Below the pieces are notes generated by a model, which was given only the letters and a program-made list of their open reading frames with translations, made no database searches and had not been told where the DNA came from. The position numbers and the translations under genes were made by a program. Below are positions 17,129 through 25,028 of a stretch of 44,553 bases of DNA, in pieces. This DNA comes from Butyrivibrio sp. (GTDB lineage Bacteria > Bacillota > Clostridia > Lachnospirales > Lachnospiraceae). Every line of letters begins with the position of its first letter. Position 1 is the first letter of the stretch. The stretch covers positions 1-44,553 of the forward strand of contig JAAVHB010000096.1 in assembly GCA_014799955.1 (NCBI GenBank). Reading direction: 5' to 3'.

Positions 17129-18878
17129 TCGGGAATACCCGACCAAAACACTTATCAGGCGGTTTCTGCCTTACTACAAAAATCATAAGGGCGTCGTGGC
17201 GATGGATTTATTCTGCGCCTCGCTTACGACGGTGTGCGAGCTTGTCCTGCCGATGATTATACGATACATAACGAATTCCGGACTTAACGGGATTATGCTG
17301 TCGGTATCGGCTATCGGCAGGCTTGCCCTTCTCTATCTGGGGCTGCGCTGCATCGACTGCATGGCAAATTATTATATGGCGGATATGGGGCATGTAATGG
17401 GAGTCGGCATGGAAACCGATATGCGCAGGGACGCGTACGCCCATTTGCAGCAGCTTTCCAACACATATTACAATAACACAAAGGTCGGTCAGATTATGGG
17501 ACGCATAACGAACGACCTTTTTGACGTTACGGAATTCGCGCACCACTGCCCCGAGGAATTTTTTATCGCGGGAATAAAGGCCGTGGTGTCGTTTATAATC
17601 CTTTCGACGGTGAACCTCCCGCTTACGCTCATGCTTTTCGCAATCGTTCCGGTTATGACCTTCGTCTGCATAAAATTAAACAGGCGCAACCGCAAGGCGT
17701 TCGCAAAGCAGAGAGTGCAGATAGGCGAGCTTAATGCCGCCATCGAGGACAGCCTTCTTGGACAAAAGGTCGTAAAGGCGTTTACCAACGAGGACATAGA
17801 GATAAACAAATTTGAAAAGGGCAATATGGAGTTTTACGGAATCAAGAAGGAAACCTACAAGTACATGGCTCTTTTCCAGACCTCCACGAGAGCCTTCGAC
17901 GGGCTTATGTATCTGGTTGTTATACTCGGTGGCGGGATTTTTATGGCAAAGGGGCATATTTCTCCGGGAGATCTGGTCGCTTATGTAATGTATGTGTCAA
18001 CCCTTATTGCCACAATCAGGCGCATAATAGAGTTTGCCGAGCAGTTTCAGCGCGGAATGACCGGAATAGAGCGTTTTTTGCAGATCATGGATTCCGATAT
18101 CGAAATTTACGACGAGCCGGACGCGGTTGAAATGGAAACACCCAAGGGCGAAATAGTGTTTGACAATGTTTCTTTTGAATATCCCGACGACCACAACACC
18201 GTGTTCCACGGACTGAACCTTAAGATACGCCCGGGAGAGAAACTTGCGATTGTCGGCCCCTCGGGCGGCGGCAAAACAACTCTCTGCAACCTGATTCCCC
18301 GTTTCTACGATATTGACGGCGGAACAATCAGCATTGACGGCACCGATATAAAGCGTTTTACGCTCAGAAGCCTGCGCCGCAATATCGGCATAGTTCAGCA
18401 GGACGTATATCTTTTTTCCGGAACCGTAATGGAAAACATTCTTTACGGCAGACCTGACGCCGACAGGGAGGAAGCGATAGAGGCGGCAAAAAAGGCTGGC
18501 GCGCATGAGTTCATAAGCGAACTGAAGGACGGCTATGACACCTATGTGGGCGAGCGCGGCGTGAAGCTTTCGGGCGGACAGAAGCAGCGCATCAGCATTG
18601 CACGCGTATTCTTGAAGAATCCCCCGATAATGATTCTCGACGAGGCGACCTCCGCGCTTGACAATGAGAGCGAGTTTGCCGTTGCAAAATCCCTCGGCAG
18701 GCTTTCCGAGGGGCGCACGACCATTACCATTGCCCACAGGCTTTCAAGCATCAAAAATTCCGACAGAATCCTTGTGCTTACGGACAAAGGAATCGTAGAG
18801 GAGGGCAATCATGAGGAACTTATGGCAGCTCAGGGGATATATTACGATTTCTATACTATGGCGGACAGAATGAAGTAA
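17115..18878 (+). CDS. ABC exporter half-transporter (fused membrane and ATPase domains)
   Basis: A 587-residue type IV ABC exporter. The N-terminal half has six membrane helices (residues about 25-310) including the coupling-helix region NNTKVGQIMGRITNDLFDVTEF. The C-terminal ATPase has Walker A GPSGGGKTTL, the Q-loop IGIVQQDVYLFSG, the signature LSGGQKQRISIARV, Walker B IMILDEATSALD and the switch His in TIAHRL. It probably works as a homodimer because no second half-transporter is adjacent. The ATG at 17115 overlaps trpA by 14 bp with its ribosome site GGAAG inside trpA, so translation is coupled to trpA. The substrate is not predictable; a link to tryptophan metabolism is suggested by context only. 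Confidence 0.93.
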   Translation: MKSDNREYPTKTLIRRFLPYYKNHKGVVAMDLFCASLTTVCELVLPMIIRYITNSGLNGIMLSVSAIGRLALLYLGLRCIDCMANYYMADMGHVMGVGMETDMRRDAYAHLQQLSNTYYNNTKVGQIMGRITNDLFDVTEFAHHCPEEFFIAGIKAVVSFIILSTVNLPLTLMLFAIVPVMTFVCIKLNRRNRKAFAKQRVQIGELNAAIEDSLLGQKVVKAFTNEDIEINKFEKGNMEFYGIKKETYKYMALFQTSTRAFDGLMYLVVILGGGIFMAKGHISPGDLVAYVMYVSTLIATIRRIIEFAEQFQRGMTGIERFLQIMDSDIEIYDEPDAVEMETPKGEIVFDNVSFEYPDDHNTVFHGLNLKIRPGEKLAIVGPSGGGKTTLCNLIPRFYDIDGGTISIDGTDIKRFTLRSLRRNIGIVQQDVYLFSGTVMENILYGRPDADREEAIEAAKKAGAHEFISELKDGYDTYVGERGVKLSGGQKQRISIARVFLKNPPIMILDEATSALDNESEFAVAKSLGRLSEGRTTITIAHRLSSIKNSDRILVLTDKGIVEEGNHEELMAAQGIYYDFYTMADRMK

Positions 18879-18905
18879 AAATTATATCGGCAGTGAGGAC
18901 AAAAT

Positions 18906-19820
18906 ATGAGGGATAGATTGACGGATTCAACCAAAAATAATTCGCGCCGCCCGACGGCGGGCAGATGGATTCCGGTGGCAGGAGCCGTTGTGCTTATATT
19001 GACAGCCGTGCTGATATTCCGCTTAGTCGTAGATAAAAACGGAAACGTTAAAGCGGCGGATTCAGGTGAATTGCAGGAACAGATTACAGAGTTGTCTGCG
19101 GAGCCGGATAAAGAGCGGCAGACGGAATTTATTGCCGATACGGAGCAAAATAAAGAAACGGAGTCCGAAACGGAGCAGGAACAGCTTTCGGATGAATACA
19201 TTCTGCGATATGAGGGTGTGGATATAGCCGGAACGGATAAGAAGGGAACGGTATATTTTTGCGAGCATAATAAAGGGGCAGGCGGCGAAGGTGAACTGAG
19301 CCTGTGGATTGACGGCGAGCAGATATGGCGTGGCGGGAACCGTTTGGGTATTTCAACCGCCCATGCCGGACAGACGAGCTATTACGCGGTTGATTATAAC
19401 GGACGGATATGTTTTATGGAATACAATCCTTATGTCGGTCAGGGCATGGGCACGCTTGACTACGAGATTTTTTCGGTAGACGCAGAAGGCAATGAAACGA
19501 CTGTAGAAAAAGGCAATATTGCCTTTGATTTAAAAGATAACGGAGCCGGTGAAATTCGCTTTCCCGTTGACGGGCTGCTTTCGTTTGCCGAAACGGTTGG
19601 TGGATATATAGCGGGCGGAAGCCTGCTTGTTTCAACCGTAAACGGAGCTTTTGAGTATGACAGTTCATACGATAAGGACAATGAAATGTTTCCGTATCTG
19701 AAAAGCGTATATCCATGGGTGTATGATGAAGCGTATTTTCAGGGACTTGATATAAATTCCTGCGGCTCACTTGAACAAGTGCTTATAAGGCTCAGGAACG
19801 GGCTTGATGCGGATTCATAA
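18906..19820 (+). CDS. Membrane-anchored extracellular protein of unknown function
   Basis: A 304-residue protein not recognised as any family. The basic N-terminus (RDRLTDSTKNNSRRPTAGR) is followed by one membrane helix (residues about 22-42), a Glu/Thr/Ser-rich linker to about residue 97, and a beta-rich outer domain with many Gly, Tyr and Asp (IDGEQIWRGGNRLGIST, YYAVDYNGRICFMEYNPYVGQG). The N-in single anchor predicts an exposed C-terminal domain. It begins 27 bp after the ABC exporter with GTGAGGAC upstream and precedes the terminator at 19865, so it is probably the last gene of the T-box transcript. Confidence 0.7.
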   Translation: MRDRLTDSTKNNSRRPTAGRWIPVAGAVVLILTAVLIFRLVVDKNGNVKAADSGELQEQITELSAEPDKERQTEFIADTEQNKETESETEQEQLSDEYILRYEGVDIAGTDKKGTVYFCEHNKGAGGEGELSLWIDGEQIWRGGNRLGISTAHAGQTSYYAVDYNGRICFMEYNPYVGQGMGTLDYEIFSVDAEGNETTVEKGNIAFDLKDNGAGEIRFPVDGLLSFAETVGGYIAGGSLLVSTVNGAFEYDSSYDKDNEMFPYLKSVYPWVYDEAYFQGLDINSCGSLEQVLIRLRNGLDADS

Positions 19821-19864
19821 CTTAGAATTCAGAAAATCTTTTTAAATATACAGTTCGGATTGGG

Positions 19865-19911
19865 CTGCTGCCTTGAGGATTGCAAAATCGTCAGGCGGCA
19901 GTCTTATTTTT
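19865..19911 (+). terminator. Rho-independent terminator closing the trp transcript
   Basis: CTGCTGCCTTGA pairs with TCAGGCGGCAG around an A-rich loop and is followed by TCTTATTTTTGCTTTTT. The remaining stretch to 20129 is strongly A+T-rich and has no gene; a promoter for the next gene probably lies there but no single site stands out. Confidence 0.7.
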
Positions 19912-20129
19912 GCTTTTTAACGGAATTTTTGAATAGGTGTTTTTGTAATATCAGAGAATTACGGTATTAAAATAATTTGAAATATTTTTATATCTTAAAA
20001 GATAACTATTATATTAAAAACTCTGAATTAAATCATCTATGAATTAAAACAATTTAACAATTTACAAAATTAGAATAGGATAGTACAATAAAAATAACAA
20101 ATGTAATAATAGAAAAGGAGGAGATGCAA

Positions 20130-21050
20130 ATGGAGATAAAAATCACAACGGATGTATATAATAATTTAGATTATACATACGTTAAAAGCGGGCGTGAGCA
20201 TGACGCGTCAGACGCAAACGTCGGGAATTGCGCGGAAGCTGTCGCGGTAGTTTACGAGAAGAGCGAACCGTCTGAGCTTTCTGCATACAGAGTTAATTCG
20301 GTACAGGCGGCAATCTCCGAGAGCGCTCTGAATTCAAAAATGAAAACATATCTCAAGGATTTGGGGTTTTATAACGGGGAAATGGGCGGCGGATATACCG
20401 AAGAGTTCAAAAAGGCGCTTAAATGCTTTCAAAACGCGTATTTTGGCGCTGAGTGGTATTCTGTCAGCGATAAGGTAGAAAGCGGTCTTCAGAGGGAGAT
20501 TGAAAACGCTGGGACGATATATTATAAGAATTATACCAACAGCAAGCTGACGGACGCGCTCAAAAAACTTGGCATTACCAATCCAACAGATTATAAACAG
20601 AATTTTGCCCGTATACAGACGTTTCTTGAGAGGGCAATGGGCTGTAACAAATATCAGGTGGCGGGGATTATGGGAAATATAATGCAGGAAAGTTGGTTCA
20701 GTCCAAAGAGTGAGAGCGGTAATGGAGCGTTCGGAATCATACAGTGGAGAGATAAGAGAAGGGAGTATTTATAGACCTATGCCTCTAAGAACGGATATTC
20801 CGCTGATAATATGGGAATACAGCTTGCGTTTTTCAGGTATGAGATGAGCATGATATGGGGAAAAGGAGATATTGATGAAAACGCGCCCAATTCAGATTTG
20901 GTAAAAAGCTGGAATACCTTAAAAACTGAATATAAATATGATTTTTATAAAGTTTGTGACTATTTTTATGATAATATTGAAAAATGTGATGATACTTCTA
21001 AGCAGATTCGAAGAAATTATTCCAGCCTAATTTATCAGGCAATAAGCTAG
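20130..21050 (+). pseudogene. Phage-tail-lysozyme-like protein split by an in-frame amber codon
   Basis: The reading frame runs from ATG 20130 (AAAAGGAGG upstream) to TAG at 20772-20774 and continues in the same frame to TAG at 21048-21050. The intact product would be about 306 residues. A peptidoglycan-binding-like segment covers about residues 67-105. The second half matches the phage tail lysozyme type (Phage_lysozyme2): GIMGNIMQESWFSPKSES with the putative catalytic Glu, then GAFGIIQWRDKRREYL, the stop, and a continuation with GIQLAFFRYEM. The stop falls in the middle of the domain, so a truncated product should be inactive. There is no signal peptide. It may be a recent point-mutation pseudogene, a sequencing error or a read-through site. 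Confidence 0.75.
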
Positions 21051-21065
21051 ATGGAGGGAAGAAAA

Positions 21066-22001
21066 ATGAAAAAAATATCAGTTTATATATTGATATGCAT
21101 AGTGGGCGCAATGTGCGTTGCTTGCACTAAGGGAAGTTCAACATTAAGTAATTTCGGTGAAATAACACAGAGTATGTCGGAGCTGTCTGTTTCGGAGGCT
21201 GAAAGCTCCCAAGAGCAGGTTACCAAGGCAGAGGTTTCAAGTGGAACGGAGAGCGAAGCCACGAAAGAAAACGAAACGGAAGTTCCGCAGGAGACGATAG
21301 TCGAATACGAGCTTAATACGGTCGAATCACTTGAGGATGACGGTAAGGAAATGAGCGTGGCGGAGGTGCTCAGAAGCACAATGAAGGGGAAGCATTCGGC
21401 GCTTGAACTTTTTGATGATGAAAGACTGTTTTATTTGGAAAGAAGTGGTAGTAATATAGAACCGAATCCGGCGAATAGAGGCAGTATAGAAGATATGCCT
21501 GATACCGGGCTTGCCAGAATAAATATGCTAACTTATAACAGAGGGGGATTTCTTGGAGGAATTACTCCAAATGCGGCAAGCTGGGAACGTTTTGTATGTG
21601 TAGATTTGGATGGGAACGGGACGAAAGAAGTTATTATATACGGGGGACCGTATATTGTTCTGCATTGTGTCGGGACTGAAGTATATATGACAAGCATATA
21701 TTCAAGAATGGCTCCTTACATAATCTATGAAAACGGAGTATGGGAAGCGTCATCGGGGGCGTTTGACAGGCAGTTTTACAGACTGTACCCTGCAAAAGGA
21801 GCTATTTACAGAGAAAATTTGACGTACGAATACATTGTTCCCGAAGGCATGGATACATCCCATAATGTATATAAAATTAAGGGCAAGGACGTTACCGAAG
21901 AGGAGCTTAACGCCTATCTTGAAGAACTTATCGGCGGCTTGACTCCTCTTGAATGGCATGAATTCACCAAGGAAAATATCGATAAATATGTGGTGGATTA
22001 A
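21066..22001 (+). CDS. Putative lipoprotein of unknown function, tandem copy 1
   Basis: A 311-residue protein starting at ATG 21066 behind GGAGGGAAG. The N-terminal signal peptide ends in MCVACTKGSS, a slightly atypical lipobox with Cys at -3. A Ser/Glu/Thr-rich linker of about 60 residues follows, then a domain beginning ELNTVESLEDDGKEMS. That domain contains a calcium-loop-like WERFVCVDLDGNGTKEV and ends LTPLEWHEFTKENIDKYVVD. No family is recognised. The next gene is a close paralogue. It starts 15 bp after the lysozyme-like gene, probably on the same transcript. Confidence 0.8.
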   Translation: MKKISVYILICIVGAMCVACTKGSSTLSNFGEITQSMSELSVSEAESSQEQVTKAEVSSGTESEATKENETEVPQETIVEYELNTVESLEDDGKEMSVAEVLRSTMKGKHSALELFDDERLFYLERSGSNIEPNPANRGSIEDMPDTGLARINMLTYNRGGFLGGITPNAASWERFVCVDLDGNGTKEVIIYGGPYIVLHCVGTEVYMTSIYSRMAPYIIYENGVWEASSGAFDRQFYRLYPAKGAIYRENLTYEYIVPEGMDTSHNVYKIKGKDVTEEELNAYLEELIGGLTPLEWHEFTKENIDKYVVD

Positions 22002-22055
22002 AGCACAGATTTTTTATCGGACACATAAACAGCAAATACAGGGGAGAAAAGTACT

Positions 22056-22982
22056 ATGAAAAAGATATCTGTTTTTATATTAATATGCATATTGGGTGCA
22101 ATGTGTGCAGCCTGTACAAAGGGAAGCTCAACATTAAGCAATACCGGTGAAACAGTACAAGGTATGCCCGAACCGTCCACATCCGATACGGAAACCTCCA
22201 AAGAGCAGAGTTCGGAAAGCGAATCTCAAAGCGAAACGGAAAAAGAGACACTAAGGGAAACCGAACCGGAAACTCTGCAGGAAACGGTGGTGAAGTATGA
22301 GCTTAACACGGTCGAATCGCTTGAGGACGACGGGAAGGAAATGAGCGCGGCGGAGGCGTTCAGAAGCACAATGAAGGGGAAGCATTCGGCGCTTGAGCTG
22401 TTTCAGGAAGAACGACTGTTTTATTTGGGAAAAGACGAAGATTTTCCAAATGCGGCGGACAGCATAAAGGATATGCCGGATACAGGGCTTGCAAGAATAA
22501 ATATGCTTTCTTATAACAGAATCGGAATTCTCGGTGCTATCACTTCCGGCATAGCAGAATGGGAACGCTTTGTGTGTGTTGATTTGGACGGAAACGGAAC
22601 AAAGGAAGTGCTTGTGGATAATATTGGGATAATGGCGGTGCTGCATTATTTCGGAGATGAGGTATATATGACGAACCTATGTATGAAAGATCGTCCTTAT
22701 GCGGTATATGAAAATGGGGTGTGTGAAACTGCAGCCGGGGCTTTTGACAGGCAATTTTACAGGTTATATCCGGCAAAAGGCGCAATTTATCAAGAGCGGT
22801 TTATATACGAATACATTGTTCCCGAGGGTATGGATACATCCCATAATGTGTATAAGATTATGGGCAAGGACGTTACCGAAGAAGAGCTTAACGCATATCT
22901 TGAAGAACTTATCGGCGGTTTAACTCCGCTTGAATGGCATGAGTTCACCGAAGAAAACATCGATAAATATGTGGTAGATTAG
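22056..22982 (+). CDS. Putative lipoprotein of unknown function, tandem copy 2
   Basis: A 308-residue paralogue of the preceding protein. The signal peptide with MCAACTKGSSTLSN and the last 60 residues (RQFYRLYPAKGAIY, EYIVPEGMDTSHNVYKI, LEELIGGLTPLEWHEFT) are nearly identical, while the acidic linker and the middle (YNRIGILGAITSG against YNRGGFLGGITPN) differ. The VDLDGNGTKEV loop is retained. The pattern indicates a tandem duplication followed by divergence of the exposed middle region. It starts behind CAGGGGAGAAAAGT, 54 bp after copy 1. Confidence 0.8.
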   Translation: MKKISVFILICILGAMCAACTKGSSTLSNTGETVQGMPEPSTSDTETSKEQSSESESQSETEKETLRETEPETLQETVVKYELNTVESLEDDGKEMSAAEAFRSTMKGKHSALELFQEERLFYLGKDEDFPNAADSIKDMPDTGLARINMLSYNRIGILGAITSGIAEWERFVCVDLDGNGTKEVLVDNIGIMAVLHYFGDEVYMTNLCMKDRPYAVYENGVCETAAGAFDRQFYRLYPAKGAIYQERFIYEYIVPEGMDTSHNVYKIMGKDVTEEELNAYLEELIGGLTPLEWHEFTEENIDKYVVD

Positions 22983-23049
22983 TTTCGTGGAAAGGATAGA
23001 AGAAAAATTAATTTAACGCCTACCGCCGGAAACAAAGGAGGTGCATACG

Positions 23050-23667
23050 GTGTTTGAAAACGTGAAATGGTTGTTTTTTGACATCGGTTCTACATTGATA
23101 GACGAGCGCGTTTCGTATGAGCATAGAATGAGGGATATAGCCGAGCTGTCGGGTGAAACGTATGAGCGTGTGTTTGCTGCCGCGATGAAATTTTATAAGC
23201 AGAATAAAAAAGGCGATTTGGAGACCGCGAAGCTGTTTAACGTTCAGCTGCCGGCGTGGCATAAGGAGGATGAAATTCCGTATGCGGACGCGCAAAAATG
23301 CCTTGAGATATTGAGCGAAAAATATAAAATAGGCGTTATTGCGAATCAGAGCCCCGGAACAAAAGAACGGCTGAACAGATACGGAATCCTGCAATATATC
23401 GATTTGGTTATTGCTTCGGCGGAGGAGGGCGTTGCAAAGCCGGATAAAAAAATATTTGAGCTTGCGTTTGAAAGAAGCGGCTGTAAGCCCGAAAACGCTG
23501 TTATGATTGGGGACAGAATAGATAACGATATTGTTCCGGCTAATCTGTTGGGTATGAATACCATATGGATTAAGCAGGGATTCGGTCAGTATTGGAATGT
23601 CACGGAGGATATTGAGCGGGCGGATTATGTTGTAAATAAACTGACAGAGTTATGCGATATTTTATAA
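23050..23667 (+). CDS. HAD-family hydrolase, subfamily IA
   Basis: A 205-residue HAD hydrolase starting at GTG 23050, with AAAGGAGG at 8-nt spacing; the GTG at 23041 overlaps that site. Motif I is WLFFDIGSTLID, with the nucleophilic Asp but Gly in place of the usual second Asp. Motif II is IGVIANQSPGTKERL, motif III KPDKKIFELAF and motif IV MIGDRIDNDIVPANLLGM. A helical cap lies between motifs I and II. The missing second Asp occurs in dehalogenase-like and some phosphatase members and affects leaving-group protonation. The substrate is unknown. A bidirectional terminator follows. Confidence 0.88.
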   Translation: MFENVKWLFFDIGSTLIDERVSYEHRMRDIAELSGETYERVFAAAMKFYKQNKKGDLETAKLFNVQLPAWHKEDEIPYADAQKCLEILSEKYKIGVIANQSPGTKERLNRYGILQYIDLVIASAEEGVAKPDKKIFELAFERSGCKPENAVMIGDRIDNDIVPANLLGMNTIWIKQGFGQYWNVTEDIERADYVVNKLTELCDIL

Positions 23668-23677
23668 GTTTATGTAG

Positions 23678-23708
23678 CTCCGCGCAGAAGCGCGGAGTTT
23701 TCGTTTTT
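23678..23708 (+). terminator. Rho-independent terminator after the HAD gene
   Basis: CTCCGCGC and GCGCGGAG with loop AGAA, followed by TTTTCGTTTTT. It lies between convergent genes; the T-run is on the plus strand only. Confidence 0.88.
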
Positions 23709-23713
23709 AGGGA

Positions 23714-23977
23714 TTAACAGCAGCCGCCGCCAAAACGCTGCTTGGCTTCCGTGATTTTCTTTTCCTCGGCTGCGGGGGTGGGATAAAGACCTCTCTCGGA
23801 CATCATATGGAATACGTCGTCCTGAATGTCGTGCTCGTCGGCGAGAATGTCGAGCATTACGTTGCGCACGCGCTCGTGCGAGCATTCGTTTGAAAAGTGA
23901 TTGTAGTATGAAGTTGTAGCCTTGGCGGTGTCAAGACCGTCTGAAAGAATTTCTTTGTCTGAATATAATCCGTCCAT
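23714..23977 (-). CDS. Spore coat protein, CotF-like (Coat F domain)
   Basis: An 87-residue helical protein beginning MDGLYSDKEILSDGLDTAK, with TSYYNHFSNECSHERVRNVMLDILADEHDIQDDVFHMMSERGLYP, which matches the Coat F four-helix pattern, and ending in AEEKKITEAKQRFGGGCC. The terminal Cys pair could cross-link in the spore coat. It starts at ATG 23977 behind GGAGGAAAT. That ribosome site is part of the hairpin repeat separating it from the upstream 61-residue gene. A forespore-type promoter lies upstream of the pair. Confidence 0.85.
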   Translation of the reverse strand: MDGLYSDKEILSDGLDTAKATTSYYNHFSNECSHERVRNVMLDILADEHDIQDDVFHMMSERGLYPTPAAEEKKITEAKQRFGGGCC

Positions 23978-23985
23978 ATTTCCTC

Positions 23986-24028
23986 CTTTAACATTCCCGC
24001 GAGGCGCTGCGCGCCGAACGGGACTTTC
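23986..24028 (-). repeat. Hairpin/Shine-Dalgarno repeat, before cotF-like gene
   Basis: On the minus strand GGAAAGTCCCGTTCGGCG leads into a hairpin: TCCCG/CGGGA outer stem, TTC against TCG internal loop, GGCGC/GCGCC inner stem, 3-nt loop. ATGTTAAAGGAGG follows, and the CotF-like start codon is 17 nt after the outer stem. Its first bases touch the stop codon of the 61-residue gene. Confidence 0.85.
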
Positions 24029-24214
24029 CTAGTTCAAAAGCTCAAAAAGCTCGTTATAGTGACGCTGATGGCGTCTGGAAATCTCCTCGAACTTGTTCAT
24101 GATTTCCACATCGTCGGTCTGCTGCGCAAGCATCTTGTACTTTTTGACCAAAAGACTTTCTTCGGAGAGCGTATCGTTGAGAGCGGATAATTCTTTTTCG
24201 GATAAATTAGCCAT
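24029..24214 (-). CDS. Small spore-protein-like gene (61 residues)
   Basis: A 61-residue, helical, highly charged protein: MANLSEKELSALNDTLSEES, then LLVKKYKMLAQQTDDVEIMNKFEEISRRHQRHYNELFELLN. The start at 24214 follows GGAGGTTTT; longer in-frame extensions upstream lack a ribosome site. The pattern of a single long helical hairpin with many Glu, Lys and His resembles half of a Coat F/ferritin-like four-helix bundle and is often paired with a Coat F gene in Clostridia. It may form a complex with the CotF-like protein encoded downstream. A coat function is inferred from context. Confidence 0.78.
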   Translation of the reverse strand: MANLSEKELSALNDTLSEESLLVKKYKMLAQQTDDVEIMNKFEEISRRHQRHYNELFELLN

Positions 24215-24244
24215 AAAACCTCCTGAAAAATTTGATATCATGAG

Positions 24245-24274
24245 TATTATGTGAAAAACGGGTGAAAATATGAA
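24245..24274 (-). promoter_or_regulatory. Forespore (sigma G/F)-type promoter for the coat gene pair
   Basis: On the minus strand TTCATA (plus 24269-24274), 17 bp, then CATAATA (plus 24245-24251). The -10 element fits the sigma G pattern CATnnTA and is identical to that in front of spoVAD. Confidence 0.45.
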
Positions 24275-24333
24275 TGGATTAAATTTACTAACGGTCCAAA
24301 ATATGTTAAAATAATGCGGATGGAGGAGAGACG

Positions 24334-24993
24334 ATGAAAGCGGTGGTTTTTGATATGGACGGGCTGATGTTTGACACGGAGGCCGTCTTTGTAAAGGCAT
24401 GGGACTGGGTAGGCGAAAAAATCGGAATCGGCAAGGCGGGCTTTATGGTTATGGAAACCCTCGGAATGAACATGGAGCTCACGAAGCAGAAGTGGCGCGA
24501 GCGTTTCGGTGACCGGTGCAGCGAGGAGGAGGTAACGAAGCTTACCTTTGAATATATTGACGGTTTCTACGCTGCCAACAAAGTGCCCGTGAAAAAGGGA
24601 CTGCGCAATCTTCTTGAATATCTGAAAAACGCGGGATTCCGTATGGCGGTTGCATCCTCATCTCCGATGAAGGATATAGAGCGCAATCTCTGCGATGCGG
24701 GAGTCAGGGATTATTTTTCGGCGATTGTAAGCGGCGATATGGTGGAAAATTCCAAGCCCGCGCCGGATATTTATCTCAAGGCGTGCGAACAGCTTGCCGA
24801 AAAGCCCGAGGAATGCTACGCGCTTGAGGATTCTCCGAGCGGACTTAAGGCGGCGATGGCGGCAGGCTGTAAAACCGTAAACGTGCCCGATTTATGGCAG
24901 CCCGACGATGAGACGAGGGCGAGCGTTGCCGCCGTGTGCGGCGACCTTGACGAAGTAATTGATTTTATTAAAGGTTGTACCGTTACGTGCTAA
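24334..24993 (+). CDS. HAD-family hydrolase (beta-phosphoglucomutase-like)
   Basis: A 219-residue subfamily IA HAD phosphatase. Motif I VVFDMDGLMFDTE carries both catalytic Asp residues; the cap domain follows (residues about 15-85); motif II is MAVASSSPMKDIER, motif III SKPAPDIYLKA and motif IV ALEDSPSGLKAAMAAGCKTV. Members act on sugar phosphates or small phosphometabolites. It starts behind GGAGGAGA and precedes manA by 35 bp, suggesting a shared sugar-phosphate role, but its substrate cannot be deduced. Confidence 0.92.
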   Translation: MKAVVFDMDGLMFDTEAVFVKAWDWVGEKIGIGKAGFMVMETLGMNMELTKQKWRERFGDRCSEEEVTKLTFEYIDGFYAANKVPVKKGLRNLLEYLKNAGFRMAVASSSPMKDIERNLCDAGVRDYFSAIVSGDMVENSKPAPDIYLKACEQLAEKPEECYALEDSPSGLKAAMAAGCKTVNVPDLWQPDDETRASVAAVCGDLDEVIDFIKGCTVTC

Positions 24994-25028
24994 AAGGCAG
25001 CGCAATAATAAAGAAAGGACTATAAAAA

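Noticed and set aside
20772..20774. UAG read as pyrrolysine or a recoded amber codon
   Set aside because: TAG is used as an ordinary stop by several neighbours (2H gene, DUF2975, spoVAE, both ends of this gene), and no pyl genes or insertion element are seen. Read-through remains possible but is not supported.
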